Assembly (NCBI GenBank): GCA_958510875.1 | Contig: OY294067.1 | Location: 260,401,736 to 260,465,735, forward strand | Direction of reading: 5' to 3' | Length of the DNA stretch: 64,000 nt | Source: Endomychus coccineus | Taxonomy: Eukaryota; Arthropoda; Insecta; Coleoptera; Endomychidae | Shown: positions 12,001 through 21,957 of the stretch, in pieces | Layout: the number at the start of each line of letters is the position of its first letter | Position numbering within the stretch: position 1 is the stretch's first letter | Translations under genes and position numbers: made by a program | Notes under the pieces: model-generated | What the model was told of the DNA's origin: nothing | What the model saw: only the letters and a program-made list of their open reading frames with translations | Databases searched by the model: none

Positions 12001-15000
12001 TATGGAAATGCATACAGTAATTATTCCTATTACTCACTTCACATAATTTACAAACTTCATAAAATATTTGTTGCCTCAGAGATATGGTTCCAAATAAGTA
12101 GATCGTTGGAATTAGCACTTTATTACATGTCGCCATGTCAGTAATATAATAGTATCGGACTAGACAGTGTTGCCAGTGTTAGCTTTGTTCCTGGCTAGTA
12201 TTTGAAGTAGGTTGTGGACCAGCTCATCAAAGTTGAGAATATCATTGGATAAAATTCGCAATGGTTATAAACCACCAATAAAAATCTTATATATACCTAT
12301 ATACCACGCATCATTCTCCATCGAATTCAGTGAAAGCGCCGTTTGATAGGATTCCACCATGTCTACAACATCCTCACTGCGCGTGTCATCATTCGTTGCG
12401 AATAAGTATACACATACATATTTTAACATTCGAACAACATATCTCGAGCTCTAGGAAGTTTTTTGTTTTCCTACAGCGACAATTGCGAAGAAGAAGAAGA
12501 AGAAGATAATGGAATAGACGTATCTAGCGTTCCATATTCCTGCTGTAAGACACGAGCTCCTACATCTTGTGGCCACTATGATCTGCGAATGTTCAGTACG
12601 ATCACCATAAATGAACAAGGATGTGCAAAAAGAATTCGCCTGAGAACACTGTATTACGTGTGGTTTCTTCTAGCTATAAGTTTAATGAGCGTATTTTGTG
12701 AGGTAGGTGAATTTTTTGCATTTTAGGAACCAGTGTTAATATATACATAGGAGTACTTTGAAACTAGCGGCTAGGGGTCTCTGGTCTACGAACATTCTCG
12801 GTGACAAAATGTCACGAGCGAACCTATGTATCAAATAATGTTGTGTGTATTTCAAAGATGTCTGAAAGGGATATTAAGTGTTGTGTGTGTCAAAGCCAAG
12901 TTAGTGCTGTTTACAAAATAAAAAAATGTTTTCTAGAATTCCACATTGTTTCTAAGCAACCATACTGATACATTATTCGAATGTGTGATTACAATCTAAC
13001 TATACATATAAAATGCAAATAAATGTCACTAACTCACTCAGACAACAGCAATTATTATATTACAAGATAGTACCCACTCATCACTACTATGAAGCGTACC
13101 GACGTGAAATGTGGCCATACGACATAGGCACCAGCTAATAACGGTTTCGGAATTCAATCCCAAACGGGGTAACAAGCAATATATTTTGTCCTATTTGCCA
13201 GCTATAATAATCACGTACAGTTCACATGACAGACAGTTCCATAGAATAATAAATCATTACCACAGTTGTGACAGACACCACATTCCTCAACAGGACAGGT
13301 AACGTGTACACGACAGCTGATACATTGACAGTCCCATAATGTCCGTGACAGACCATTCCATGACATAAATATTCTTGTCAATTTGAATAAACTTTCACTT
13401 GACGTAAGTATGATTTCACGTCTTCCCACGGTTATAGCTGTTTCCACTACTTATCGCGGCGGCGGAGCCGACGCCTTCTACGGTCGTTAGCCGTCGTAGT
13501 CTGCAACAGCTAGTCTATATACCGGATGGTTGAACAGTGCGTTCAACTACAATTTCTCAGTTATTATACGAATTACAAACAAATATTAAATATACAAATT
13601 GTAGGGACTGCAGAAAGCTACTAACTAAAATTATTTATGAATCCAACTGACGTAAATAAACAGACTGCGGCGCAAGATCTTTATTGGCTTATGCGAAAGA
13701 CGGCGTGAGGTACTGATCAACCTCCTAGTAAAAAATAATTTTGAACGGAACTATTGGAGTTGAAATAAGAATGCATTTTGCATGTTTTTGACATAAATTG
13801 ATTGTATACCGACGTATTAAAAAAGAAAAGAGTGTGAGATGTACCTCTTATTTCTTAGAATTCTTGAACGATTCTATATAGACCAGTGGCGGCTCCTCGA
13901 AGGAGGCTAAGGAGGCTCAGCCTCCTCACCAATTTATCTTAATGATCATTCTTCATTTTATTTCCTGTTTCTGATAATTTTTTTAATTTTACAATTAATT
14001 CCCCGTTCTCAGTAGTTATTTTTAATCTAGCAACAGTGCCCTGAGGCTAGACTCTCTATATATCTCAAACGCTGAGCATGTGTTGTTCAACACAGTTGCC
14101 GTTTTTCCGACCAGTCAATCGCCAAATAGCGTGAAACAGCGAAAATGGCTACAGCTTCTGGAGGCTAGCCTGCCGCCCGCCTTTAAGTTCAGTACAGTCG
14201 GTGTGGTACGGAATACGACTCATGCGTGTTGCGTCTTGCGTCAGTGCTTGTTTTGTTTTATGCGGTTATAATGGTTGAGTGAAACCACGCGAAATAAGGT
14301 TAGATTAGAATTCGTCTGTTCGGTAAATTATTAATTGTAAAAATGGACAACTAGTGGAAAGATTATTAGGGTTCTACGATGTTAGTTCGAGAAAAACAGC
14401 GGTCACTTTATTCAATTTTTTAATGGAAACATTTCAACGATTCGACTTTGCGAATAAATCAGACTTACGACGGCATCTGTAATGGCGGGACATTTAAACG
14501 GTCTTCAAACAAACGAACGTAAGATTTAAATAACATAGTAGGAAACAGAATTCCCTGTAATGCTCGAACTCGATGGAATTTTACATCACGTGCAATGTTT
14601 AGTTTACCATCCATAAAAATAAAGACAAATTAATTGAAACATTTGATTTTATATTAAACAGTGGTGACTTTTCAACAGATCAGGTTTCATTAAATGCTGC
14701 TGTTGGTTTAAAATCTTATTTAGAAAATGAAGAATTTTTGTTTTTTCTTGATACTTTTAAATTAATATTTGAACAAACTGATCTTATTTTTCAAATTTTA
14801 CAACATAAATTCACTAATATAATTCATTCAAGAGATCGTTTAACACATCTCATTGATAAAATTTCAAGTTTCCGTTATACAGAATTTCATTTTAGTATTT
14901 TATTTGGAAATTATTCAACTGATGGGGCTTCTCCCGTGAAAAGGAGGAAAACATATAATTTGGTAGACAAGAAACTACATTATAAACAACTTTTTTATGA

Positions 15001-18000
15001 AATTTTAGATACTATTAAAGGTCAAATATTGAGATTCGATTTTCCGATTTACATGAATTGAAGTTTTTCGATTTGAAGAATAGAAGATTTCTCGAATCTT
15101 TTTCAAAAGAGTTTCTCAATACACTTTCAGATAACTTAGTTCTAAAATATAATTTTTTTGATAAAATAGCGCTGCACAATGAATTATGCGTTGTATACTG
15201 GGATAAAGATATTTTAGGCCAGTACGACAGTCACGCCGATATGATAAAATATATGATAGATAATGATTTGCAACAAGTCTTACCTCAGTTTTATAAACTA
15301 CTTTGTTTGACAGTCACCATTCCTGTCACGTCGGCATCGGTAGAGAGAACATTTTCTACTCTCAAACGAATTAAAACATACATGCGAAATACAATGGGCC
15401 AAAATCGTTTATACAATGTTAGTTTAATATCTATTGAAAAACATTTAGTAAAACACTTAAAACATAATGATACATTTTATGATAATATTATTGATCATTT
15501 TTCGCAAATTAAAGACCGTAGAATTTCGTTAATATATAAAAAAGTTGATAAAATTAATAAAAAAAAACAAAATATGAAAAATTCCAAAAAAAAAGAAAAA
15601 AAATTAAAAATCCAAAAAAAAATAAAAAACAAAAAACGAACAAAAAAAAATTTGTGGGCAAGAGAAACTCTATACCTCCACGTTGGTTCTTGCTGGGTAA
15701 CAATTAATTTTGTCACTGAAGTAGCTGGTACGGTCGCTGCGCGAAGGTTAAATTAATTGACTGAATATAGTATATTTTTACAAAAACGTTTTATGTCCAG
15801 CCTCCTCTCTCAAAAAGTTCACGAGCCGCCACTGATATAGACCCCAACAACTCTATATTGGGTAAATACTCAAAAAGAGGGCAATGCAAAATTGAAACAA
15901 TATACAGGACGCTTCATTAAAAAAGTAAGTTTGGTTCGTGAGAACTAATGCGCAACCCTGTATATTCATAAATAATTTAAGTTTGATGCTCTCTGCAGTT
16001 CCTACAATTTTTGACTAAATGTTTTTCTGTAACTTGTTTAATAACCGAGATAGGCACGTTAAAGGACCACCGTATATAAAAGGCAAATAACACTTACTCA
16101 CTCACTCATCTCGAAATCTCCGATAGTATGAAGTCGACCGACTTGAAATGTGACAGGTAGGTTCCCTATATGATGTAGGCACTCGCTATGATGTAGGCAC
16201 TCGTGATATTTTGCCACCGGGAATAATTGTAGACCGGCGGTATCTAGCCGCTAAAGCGAACACTATGGCACCAAGCTCAATATTTCTGGCTTTCAGATTT
16301 GGGTTCTTGTTCTGACTTCTAGAAACTCTGGTCATGATGAACCTACAACTACTCAGACTGAATTACCACCCACTACATCAACAACAACTCAATCATCAAA
16401 AGCAAAAGTGACATCCAAAAAACCATCTAAAAAATCTACTAAATCTCCAAAATCTGCAGAGAATCAAGATTATACTGTCAGTTATTCAGCGTGAGTAGAA
16501 AATCAAATCCACATGACTTAAGCATGACATTGAGATGTTCCTCTACGCTTGTTAGACATATATAAAAAATTATTAGATATCAATTCTTGGGCCGTGGGAC
16601 TCACTGTCGATAATGTGATTATAATCAATCTCGTTTAAACATTTGAACAAGCTGATTTACCCAATGTATAATAAATTACAAACACATCTCGTGTTAGAAG
16701 TCTATAGGGAAAGTTGTGGCTCTCCAGGTTGAACAACACGTTCATTAGTCCCAGACAGCTGTTTCGCTCTTCTCATCAGCTCGTCAGTGTAACTAGTTGG
16801 ACGAGAAGTCACTGATCTAACATCTCCGGCATCTAACACTTTCGAAAATGTTTGGCGAAGATCTAATGTGCTGCACAACTATATATTTCTTCTGAAAGCG
16901 ACATATCGACAAACGGAAGCACAATAGTCATTGACGTGGAATCCCCTACTTCATATTCTCAACAGACTGTAATTTCAAGTAGGCTATGGTCAAGGAGACG
17001 ACGACTTTATTTCCGTACTCTACAGCCATCAAAACGTAAAATGCTTGTGTATCAAATAGATTTAAAACGTGCTTTTACTGTAAAATAATTAATGACATTA
17101 TTTCACCCTCAGCAATAAAATAGGAATAGAAGGCTTTTCTATCCTTGTTTAGAATGCAATAAAGCTTGTTTTGTTTATTTACGTAGGGCCTGGTTAAGGA
17201 TAAAAGTAAATCTCGACGGCTAGTTCCGTGTAGGCCCGTTTGTACTTTTGAAATTATTTTCTTCGTCTATTCTTGGATAATAAGACTGTTCAATAATTCA
17301 ATTTATGAACATCGCAAATTTCTATAGAAGATATGAACGATATGATCACTTAATAGGTGTGTATTTTCCAAATCAATAGAATTTAGATTGTTTCCTTTTC
17401 CCCTTTCAAAAAATTACTCAATAAGCCTGGACTGTCTCCAGGTCCCATGGAAACAAACCGCTCATAACGTGCCAGGCCCCCTAACACAGTATAGTTAATA
17501 TATTGAAAATTCTGCAATAATTCTAAACTTTGTGTATGAAAATATCTCAAAAATGTTAAGAACAAGCGCTAGTTCCGGAACTATATTTGTTTCATATTTT
17601 ATAGCATAAAATTCTCGGGAAATAGGTCACACATATGCTCATTATTTTCGTCTTTACGTAGGTTTCGGTCTCACGACCATCATCAGAAGACGTATAACTG
17701 TACAAACGTGAATTCTTGAAACTAATTGTATCACCACAAGACGTCGAAACACAATTTCGCCGAAACGAACAGAAACACGAACAATCGAAATTATAACAGA
17801 ATTGCTGTTTTAAGTATATACATTAAGAATCCGCTGCTAAGCAATATTCTTCTAAGCTCTATAAACATATCGAATCACAGTATGCAATACGACTAAAGAA
17901 CTGAACTAAAAATATAACGTTCGAGGATCGACTTTCGAACCAGATGTTGAAGATTTATGAGGTAATAGAAAAAAGTTGTCAGACCTCATTAGAATTATTG

Positions 18001-19398
18001 CTTTTGAGCATACTACCTAAAATATACTTGTAACATTATAAAGACGCATGTAGGAATTTGCAAGCGTTTTAATTAATTGAATTAGTATAAATTTGACTCA
18101 ATGATTGAATATCTATTCTATGATTTACATACTTGGAGTCACGTTTTATTTGAATCATCTCCAGAATAGATCTTTTATGATAACTGGTTTCCTTAGTTGA
18201 AATATTAACATTTTTGTAATCGAATTGATGGTGTGTTTAGCAAGGGCGGTGGAATTTTCTAAATTTTTGTTTCTTGTACTTTACTTATGACCATATAATC
18301 TTTTTTGTAAATATTGTTTCGAGATTCCTGTATAAGTCCCATCGCAATCTAAACAATTTAATTTGTATACTGTGTGGGTTTGTTTATTTTTAGGTATTGA
18401 AGGTTTTAGATTTGAAAAATATTTTCACGGTTATTAGGTTTATGTGCAACATTTATATTATCCTTTTTTAAACATTTCTCAATTGTCTCTGAAGTCTCCG
18501 AAATGTATGGTAATGTTATAAAATTATCAGTATTACCGTTCATGTTATTTATATATGACGTTACATTATTGATTTTGTTTATTCTTTCTTTAATGATGAT
18601 ATTGAAAAATGTTTTTGGGTAGCCATTCATTTCCAGTGTATTATGAACAATTTTTAAATTTTTGGGACGGTCCTCTGGGTGGGACAATATAACCGCGCGA
18701 TCTGTAAGACTGTTTATAACACTTTTTTATAACTTGTTAGTGCAACGAAATTGAAGTGAAGATGACGTTGAGACCAAACTTCTTCAGTATACCACGAAGT
18801 TTTTATTTTTACATCTCCATCATGCCTAATGTTCATATCTAGGAAATTTATGTTTTTCTTCACTTGTATTTAACAAGTAAATTGAAGTTTACAGTGGAAA
18901 TTGTTAAATTTATTAATCACGTATTGAATTTTATCATTTGGAACGCACATTAGTGCCATAAGGACGCCTTGTGGTGATACAATTAGTCTTAAGAATTCAC
19001 GTTTATACAGTTATACGTCTTCTGATGAGGATCTTGAGACCAAAACGTACGTAAAGACGAAAATAATGAGCATATGTGTTAGTGTGACCTGTTTCCCGAG
19101 AATTTAATATATAATTCATACTTGGGTCAATCATTATTAATATTTTACAGCTGAATAATCTACAAGATGTTATGATAGTCACATAATCAGTATGATTGAT
19201 CGAAAATTTCGGATGCGGTTAATTTTAATCGTTTCGAAGTTGATGAGTTGAATAATATTATTCAATTTAGCTTTATTTTCCAGGTTATTAAACGATACGG
19301 CTTGGGAGACATATTCCAAAGCTGCAGAAATTGAACCAAGTTCACACAGTGAATTGATTTTCGTGGCACATCAGGACTTCTCGTATGATGAGACGTAA
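8839..19398 (+). CDS. Tetraspanin, peripherin-like; five-exon gene model
   Basis: Joining 8839-9044, 9306-9596, 12477-12702, 16297-16490 and 19284-19398 gives 344 codons including TAA, with every GT-AG junction in phase. The start is ATG 8839, with an in-frame TGA immediately before it. TM1 is about residues 12-34, TM2 about 45-64 and TM3 about 84-105. The large extracellular loop runs roughly 106-221 and contains CCG (142-144), Cys147, Cys169, PYSCC (185-189), Cys197 and GC (214-215): eight cysteines. TM4 is about 224-247. The cytosolic tail is rich in Thr, Ser and Lys, with PPTTSTTTQ and KKPSKKSTK. CCG and PYSCC spacing is typical of tetraspanins, membrane scaffolds that organise partner proteins; the DWF after the CCG recalls the peripherin/RDS group. 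Partners cannot be inferred. A run of six Glu codons opens exon 3. Introns 2-4 are filled with P, hAT and Penelope relics. AATAAA lies at 19450-19455. Confidence 0.9.
9306..9596 (+). CDS. Tetraspanin exon 2 (TM3 and CCG part of the large loop)
   Basis: The acceptor TTGTTTTAG precedes 9306, and the first base completes an Asp codon. The exon holds TM3 (LTVAISLGLNGIAIIVCLF) and LQCCGSHCYKDWF, the hallmark CCG. Donor GTGAGT starts at 9597. Confidence 0.95.
9597..10247 (+). other. Intron 2 of the tetraspanin gene, 5' part
   Basis: AT-rich intronic sequence with no recognised coding or repeat signal before the P-type relic begins. Confidence 0.4.
10248..11340 (-). mobile_element. P-superfamily transposase relic
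   Basis: Read on the minus strand across several frames, this intron segment gives ordered pieces resembling P-element/THAP9-type transposase. KVLELIIDE plus RLDYRAKTIT matches the LLIDE.Y....I.Y region. MVHLLPVLNVKEKEMVPVSKF and VITDNHKINHTMF match the V..D...N...F stretch. LDHTFVYPNFNDLSEIKYAN, then FKHIRDVYDKKKAFILNYKS, match the YP.F.D.S...A.F..I...Y region. Frameshifts and stops are frequent, so it is dead. No THAP domain or termini were found. It is unrelated in sequence to the THAP mini-element at 21958-22525 as far as the retained parts allow comparison. Confidence 0.6.
11680..11960 (+). mobile_element. R1/jockey-type retroelement C-terminal fragment
   Basis: Plus-strand pieces such as LEKLGLVEKEQCRFWI and FQIGEGDLLNLKPFNILYF resemble the post-RNase H tail of R1/jockey-type ORF2 proteins (LGLVED..CRFC...ETP.H...CPAL), but the central zinc-knuckle part is missing. 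It lies in tetraspanin intron 2. Confidence 0.4.
12477..12702 (+). CDS. Tetraspanin exon 3 (PYSCC part of the loop and TM4)
   Basis: The acceptor TTTTCCTACAG precedes 12477. The exon opens with SDNC and six Glu, then VPYSCCK, SCGHYD and NEQGCAKR, and enters TM4 (LYYVWFLLAISLMSVFCE). Donor GTAGGT starts at 12703 in phase 0. Confidence 0.93.
12960..13140. repeat. Dispersed repeat, copy 1
   Basis: The stretch TATAAAATGCAAATAAATGT, CACTAACTCACTCA, then GACGTGAAATGTGGCCATA and GACATAGGCACCAGC aligns with 16070-16210, about 3 kb downstream in the same intron. No coding capacity. The class could not be assigned. Confidence 0.5.
13658..13735. repeat. Short dispersed repeat shared with 29540
   Basis: CAGACTGCGGCGCAAGATC, then TTTATTGGCTTATGCGAAAG and ACGGCGTGA match CAGACTGCGGCGCACGCTC and what follows at about 29544-29590 almost base for base. 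Both copies are followed by CCTCCTAGTAAA. Confidence 0.7.
13884..15834 (+). mobile_element. hAT element copy 2 (near full-length, decayed)
   Basis: Starts CAGTGGCGGCTCCTCG and ends AAGTTCACGAGCCGCCACTG, flanked by a perfect 8-bp duplication, ATATAGAC (13876-13883 and 15835-15842). Two overlapping frames, 14738-15061 and 15058-15756, carry the central and C-terminal hAT transposase. The dimerisation motif VTIPVTSASVERTFSTLKRI followed by TYMRNTMGQNRLYNVSLISI is at about 15318-15440. The break at the DFPIYMN stop is a simple frameshift relative to the next frame. The zinc-finger N terminus before 14700 is riddled with stops. Long A-runs and a Lys-rich tail follow the dimerisation domain. It lies inside tetraspanin intron 3 in the sense orientation. 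Confidence 0.95.
15900..15965. mobile_element. Short MITE remnant with TACAGG ends
   Basis: ATACAGGACGCTTCATTAAA on the left and GCGCAACCCTGTATA on the right are degenerate inverted termini of the TACAGG class, with only about 65 bp between the ends. Confidence 0.5.
16070..16210. repeat. Dispersed repeat, copy 2
   Basis: Related to 12960-13140. It contains CACTTACTCACTCACTCATC, GACTTGAAATGTGACAGGTA and a local duplication of GATGTAGGCACTCG. No coding capacity. Confidence 0.5.
16297..16490 (+). CDS. Tetraspanin exon 4 (end of TM4 and Thr/Lys-rich tail)
   Basis: The acceptor is TGGCTTTCAG ending at 16296. The later CTTCTAG would give the wrong phase. The exon reads IWVLVLTSRNSGHDEPTTTQ and continues with PPTTSTTTQ and KKPSKKSTKSPKSAE, finishing TM4 and forming the cytosolic tail. 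Donor GTGAGT starts at 16491. Confidence 0.9.
16680..16920 (-). repeat. Coding-like dispersed repeat, copy 1
   Basis: A minus-strand frame reads LRQTFSKVLDAGDVRSVTSR, PTSYTDELMRRAKQLSGTNE, then RVVQPGEPQLSL. It matches a minus-strand frame at 45150-45440 (DEIMRRGKQLSGTKI and PGEPKLCLP). At the DNA level TAGTCCCAGACAGCTGTTTC is identical in both. The family is not recognised; a retroelement or retrogene product is possible. Confidence 0.5.
17649..17692 (-). ncRNA. Hammerhead ribozyme motif, Penelope left terminus
   Basis: Read on the minus strand: CGTCTT, core CTGATGA, stem II GGTC/GACC with loop GTGA, then GAAAC, loop CTAC, GTA and AAGACG. CGTCTT pairs with AAGACG as a 6-bp open stem I, and stem III has only two pairs, a known minimal type I form in Penelope elements. 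The CTGATGA and GAAA core boxes are intact, and predicted cleavage follows GTA. One extra T sits between CTGATGA and stem II. Confidence 0.75.
19016..19059 (+). ncRNA. Hammerhead ribozyme motif, Penelope right terminus (core mutated)
   Basis: CGTCTT, CTGATGA, GGATC, loop TTGA, GACC, then AAAAC, GTACGTA and AAGACG. The core GAAA has become AAAA and stem II carries a bulged A, so self-cleavage is expected to be lost. Confidence 0.65.
19284..19398 (+). CDS. Tetraspanin exon 5 (C-terminal tail)
   Basis: The acceptor ATTTTCCAG ends at 19283 and the first base completes an Ala codon. The exon adds LLNDTAWETYSKAAEIEPSS plus SELIFVAHQDFSYDET and stops at TAA 19396-19398. AATAAA at 19450-19455 is a plausible poly(A) signal. 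Confidence 0.85.
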
Positions 19399-21467
19399 CT
19401 TAAGTCAAAAATTAAACTAAAACAATATTCTTATGTAAAAATATATTTAAATAAATGGGAGTACTATTTTCTAACTAATATTTTGTACATGCGATAGTTT
19501 ATAACTTAATCATATCATGATACTAATTACAGCAACATCTGGCAAGAATCTACCAACTCGTAGAGTAATGTTCACTGAACACATATTCATCGAAAGTAAT
19601 TTTGATTACTCAACCTGCAAGCGATGCCGTAGTCAGAAAAATATTTCGGGGTAAGGGGGATATTTAGGGGTTCAAAATCTAATATTTACGATTTAGGTAG
19701 TTTTTAGTTTAGTATATATATTCCTCATGTCCAAACACCCACTGACTGCGGCCTTGCTTGAAAGTAACTCAGAAAGTGGGTCATAGTGCACATATTCCTC
19801 CATTTATCTCTAATTCCTGGTCAGTTTGTATTCTAACTTTAATAAGTAAATTGCTTGTTTCAAAACAATACTCAAGTTTCTCTATTGCTGTCCTTTAACT
19901 GAAATATGAAATATGGATGTTGCAATTTCAATTAGAGTTGAGGGGGGGCGAATATTACAGTCCTTCCATGAATATGTCCACTACCCTATGGTTTACATGT
20001 GTACATTTATATAAAACGCAAATAAATATAAATTAAAATCAGTTTTATAATGATAAAAATGGGATAAAAAAGTTTGCATCTTCTATATCTGTGCTATCGG
20101 TATGAGAGTCATAATAAATCATGTGATAATTTAAGATCTTTAAAATCCAATTCTTCAGTCATTCACACAAGTGGCAGCATTTCCAGTCGCCAGAAGGATC
20201 TCAGCATTCGATAATTGTTGAAGCTGGTGATTGCCAATTTGGATGTAAAAAAATTTGGTACAAAATACAGATAGAATTTGGGTAATCTGAGCAGTTATGT
20301 AGGAGGTTAAAAATAGAAATATTTGAACCTCCAAATATCTCCTTCACATTTTATTTCAGATTAGTAAGGATATTCAAAGAGGGCCTTGAACGTTTTCCAG
20401 TCAAGGGGTAAGATTGTGGAATTCTTGGCAGTCTTTATTCAGTCTATTACTGATCATGTTACAAATAATTTAATAAAGCACTATCAGGTCTAGACTTCGA
20501 TAATGTGACGTCACAACCCTATCTTTTCCTGCGGTAGATTCAAATTCATATTATACCCCTTTATCTTTATTCATTTGTACATAGGAATCATAATATAATA
20601 CTGTGAAATATAGATATAAATAGGTACATTTATTTAAGAACTTCCATTACTGTAATCTTAGCACTGAAGAATTTTTTTTATTTCTAACTGAGAATCAGGT
20701 TCTAACCTATTTCAAAAACACTGAACCTATTAAGAATACATTTCATGTAATATTTTTTTCTTTTTATTTATCTTCAAAAACAGTGTCCAAAATGTAGTGA
20801 AATATTCCTAATGCATCTGCACTTCACTGTTTTATATGTTATACTCACTAGGAATAAACTATACCTGAACGTAATTTGCGTGATTCAATAGCGATTGAGT
20901 GCAAAACAATTCATTGTCACATTCCTGTTATATCCGCTTTGTTGACGATATATTCGCTGAAGACTGAATTTCTTATTTACAACGCCTTTAAAGAGTAGAA
21001 TCGTGACGTCACGCGCGTTTAGCTATTTGCAGCTGTTTTGAAGACAGACAATTTTAAAACATATTTCCAGTTGGGGTGTGCCATCATGATAGTCAACCTT
21101 AAAACGATATGACAAATGACTACTTTTTTTGGCAATGGTTTAACTTTAGATGTATAGGTTTCATCATATTCGATATACTGAAGATGTTTTTCAAGTCATG
21201 AAAGCCTCAATTTTGGGATTTTATTAAATGACTGTTAATCTTAGGAGATTTTCGGATGTTAAGTTTTCACAAAAGTTTAACGAACAGAAATCACATTGTG
21301 ATATGTCAGTTATGTCTGTAAAACGGCCGAGCAGTTCTCATATGAGATTTTGAGAATTTTCAATTCTCGTTATTGTTTTGAACTGTATTTCTTTAAACGT
21401 TCAGTTGTATGTAGAGAAATTGGTCAATAGTTTCATATTATGGTATTATTTGAAGATCCCACAATGG
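19399..21467. other. Intergenic DNA after the tetraspanin, no gene seen
   Basis: Contains the probable tetraspanin 3' UTR with AATAAA at 19450-19455. Beyond it the sequence is AT-rich with only short, unsupported frames. Confidence 0.4.
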
Positions 21468-21469
21468 CT

Positions 21470-21790
21470 AATTTTTAGTAACAGCTTTAACACATTCCAA
21501 ATATTGTAATGTGAGAAAAAGTCGCAAGGATTGAAAAACCCGTGACGACAGTTCGATAGGAAATTTAAAGAAGGAAAACTCTATACGTACTTCTCTCGAA
21601 AATGTCGAGATTTCTGATGAACCCCGACCATGGAAATATCTATAGAAAAGGGAGAGATCGCCCACCTTTCTACGATGTTCTAGAGAGCTCTCTTCTGGAT
21701 AGAATTCAAGAGCCTTAGCGTATGTTTGGAAGCCGAACTCCAAACATGTCAACAGTACAATAATATATGAAGATAAAATTAACAAAAGTG
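21470..21790 (-). mobile_element. Non-LTR retroelement ORF2 C-terminal fragment
   Basis: The minus-strand peptide SSLEHRRKVGDLSLFYRYFH followed by GRGSSEIS is the cysteine-poor tail found after the reverse transcriptase of insect CR1/jockey-like elements. The same block occurs at 49059-49268 (SLEHIRKVDDLFLLCRYF), showing several copies of one family in the window. Only the tail survives here. Confidence 0.75.
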
Positions 21791-21957
21791 TCAAAATTTA
21801 AGAATGCTGAAATTTCATTGGTCGAAAATCTAAAGGGTTTTTGGCAAGTAAGTGACGCGCAGCCTTGGTATAGGAATACGTTAAATATAGCATAATAGAA
21901 TATGCAACCTGCTGAAACATGTAACCTCTAAAAGTTCATTCGTCTCAAAGTCAGACC

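Larger units (their letters stand above)
17600..19130 (-). mobile_element. Penelope-like element (RT C-terminus and GIY-YIG) with inverted terminal repeats
   Basis: Minus-strand coding pieces run from about 18955 to a stop at 18069. INFLDMNI plus WYTEEVWSQRHLHFN and LSHPEDRPKNLKIV are the end of the Penelope-type RT. VYKLNCLDCDGTYTGIS (about 18305-18355) is the start of the GIY-YIG nuclease. TSYHKRSILEMIQIKRDSKY, then NHRIDIQSLSQIYTN, are its C-terminal helices. Frameshifts and stops break the frame, and the N-terminal RT is absent. The element is enclosed by inverted repeats of about 150 bp, left from about 17610 (TTCTCGGGAAATAGGTCAC) and right to about 19113 (GTGACCTGTTTCCCGAGAA). Each holds a hammerhead ribozyme motif, as known for Penelope terminal repeats. 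It lies in tetraspanin intron 4, antisense. Confidence 0.9.

Noticed and set aside
16307..16320. CTTCTAG at 16313-16319 as acceptor for tetraspanin exon 4
   Set aside because: It gives a frame with immediate stops. TTTCAG at 16291-16296 keeps phase 0 and completes TM4.
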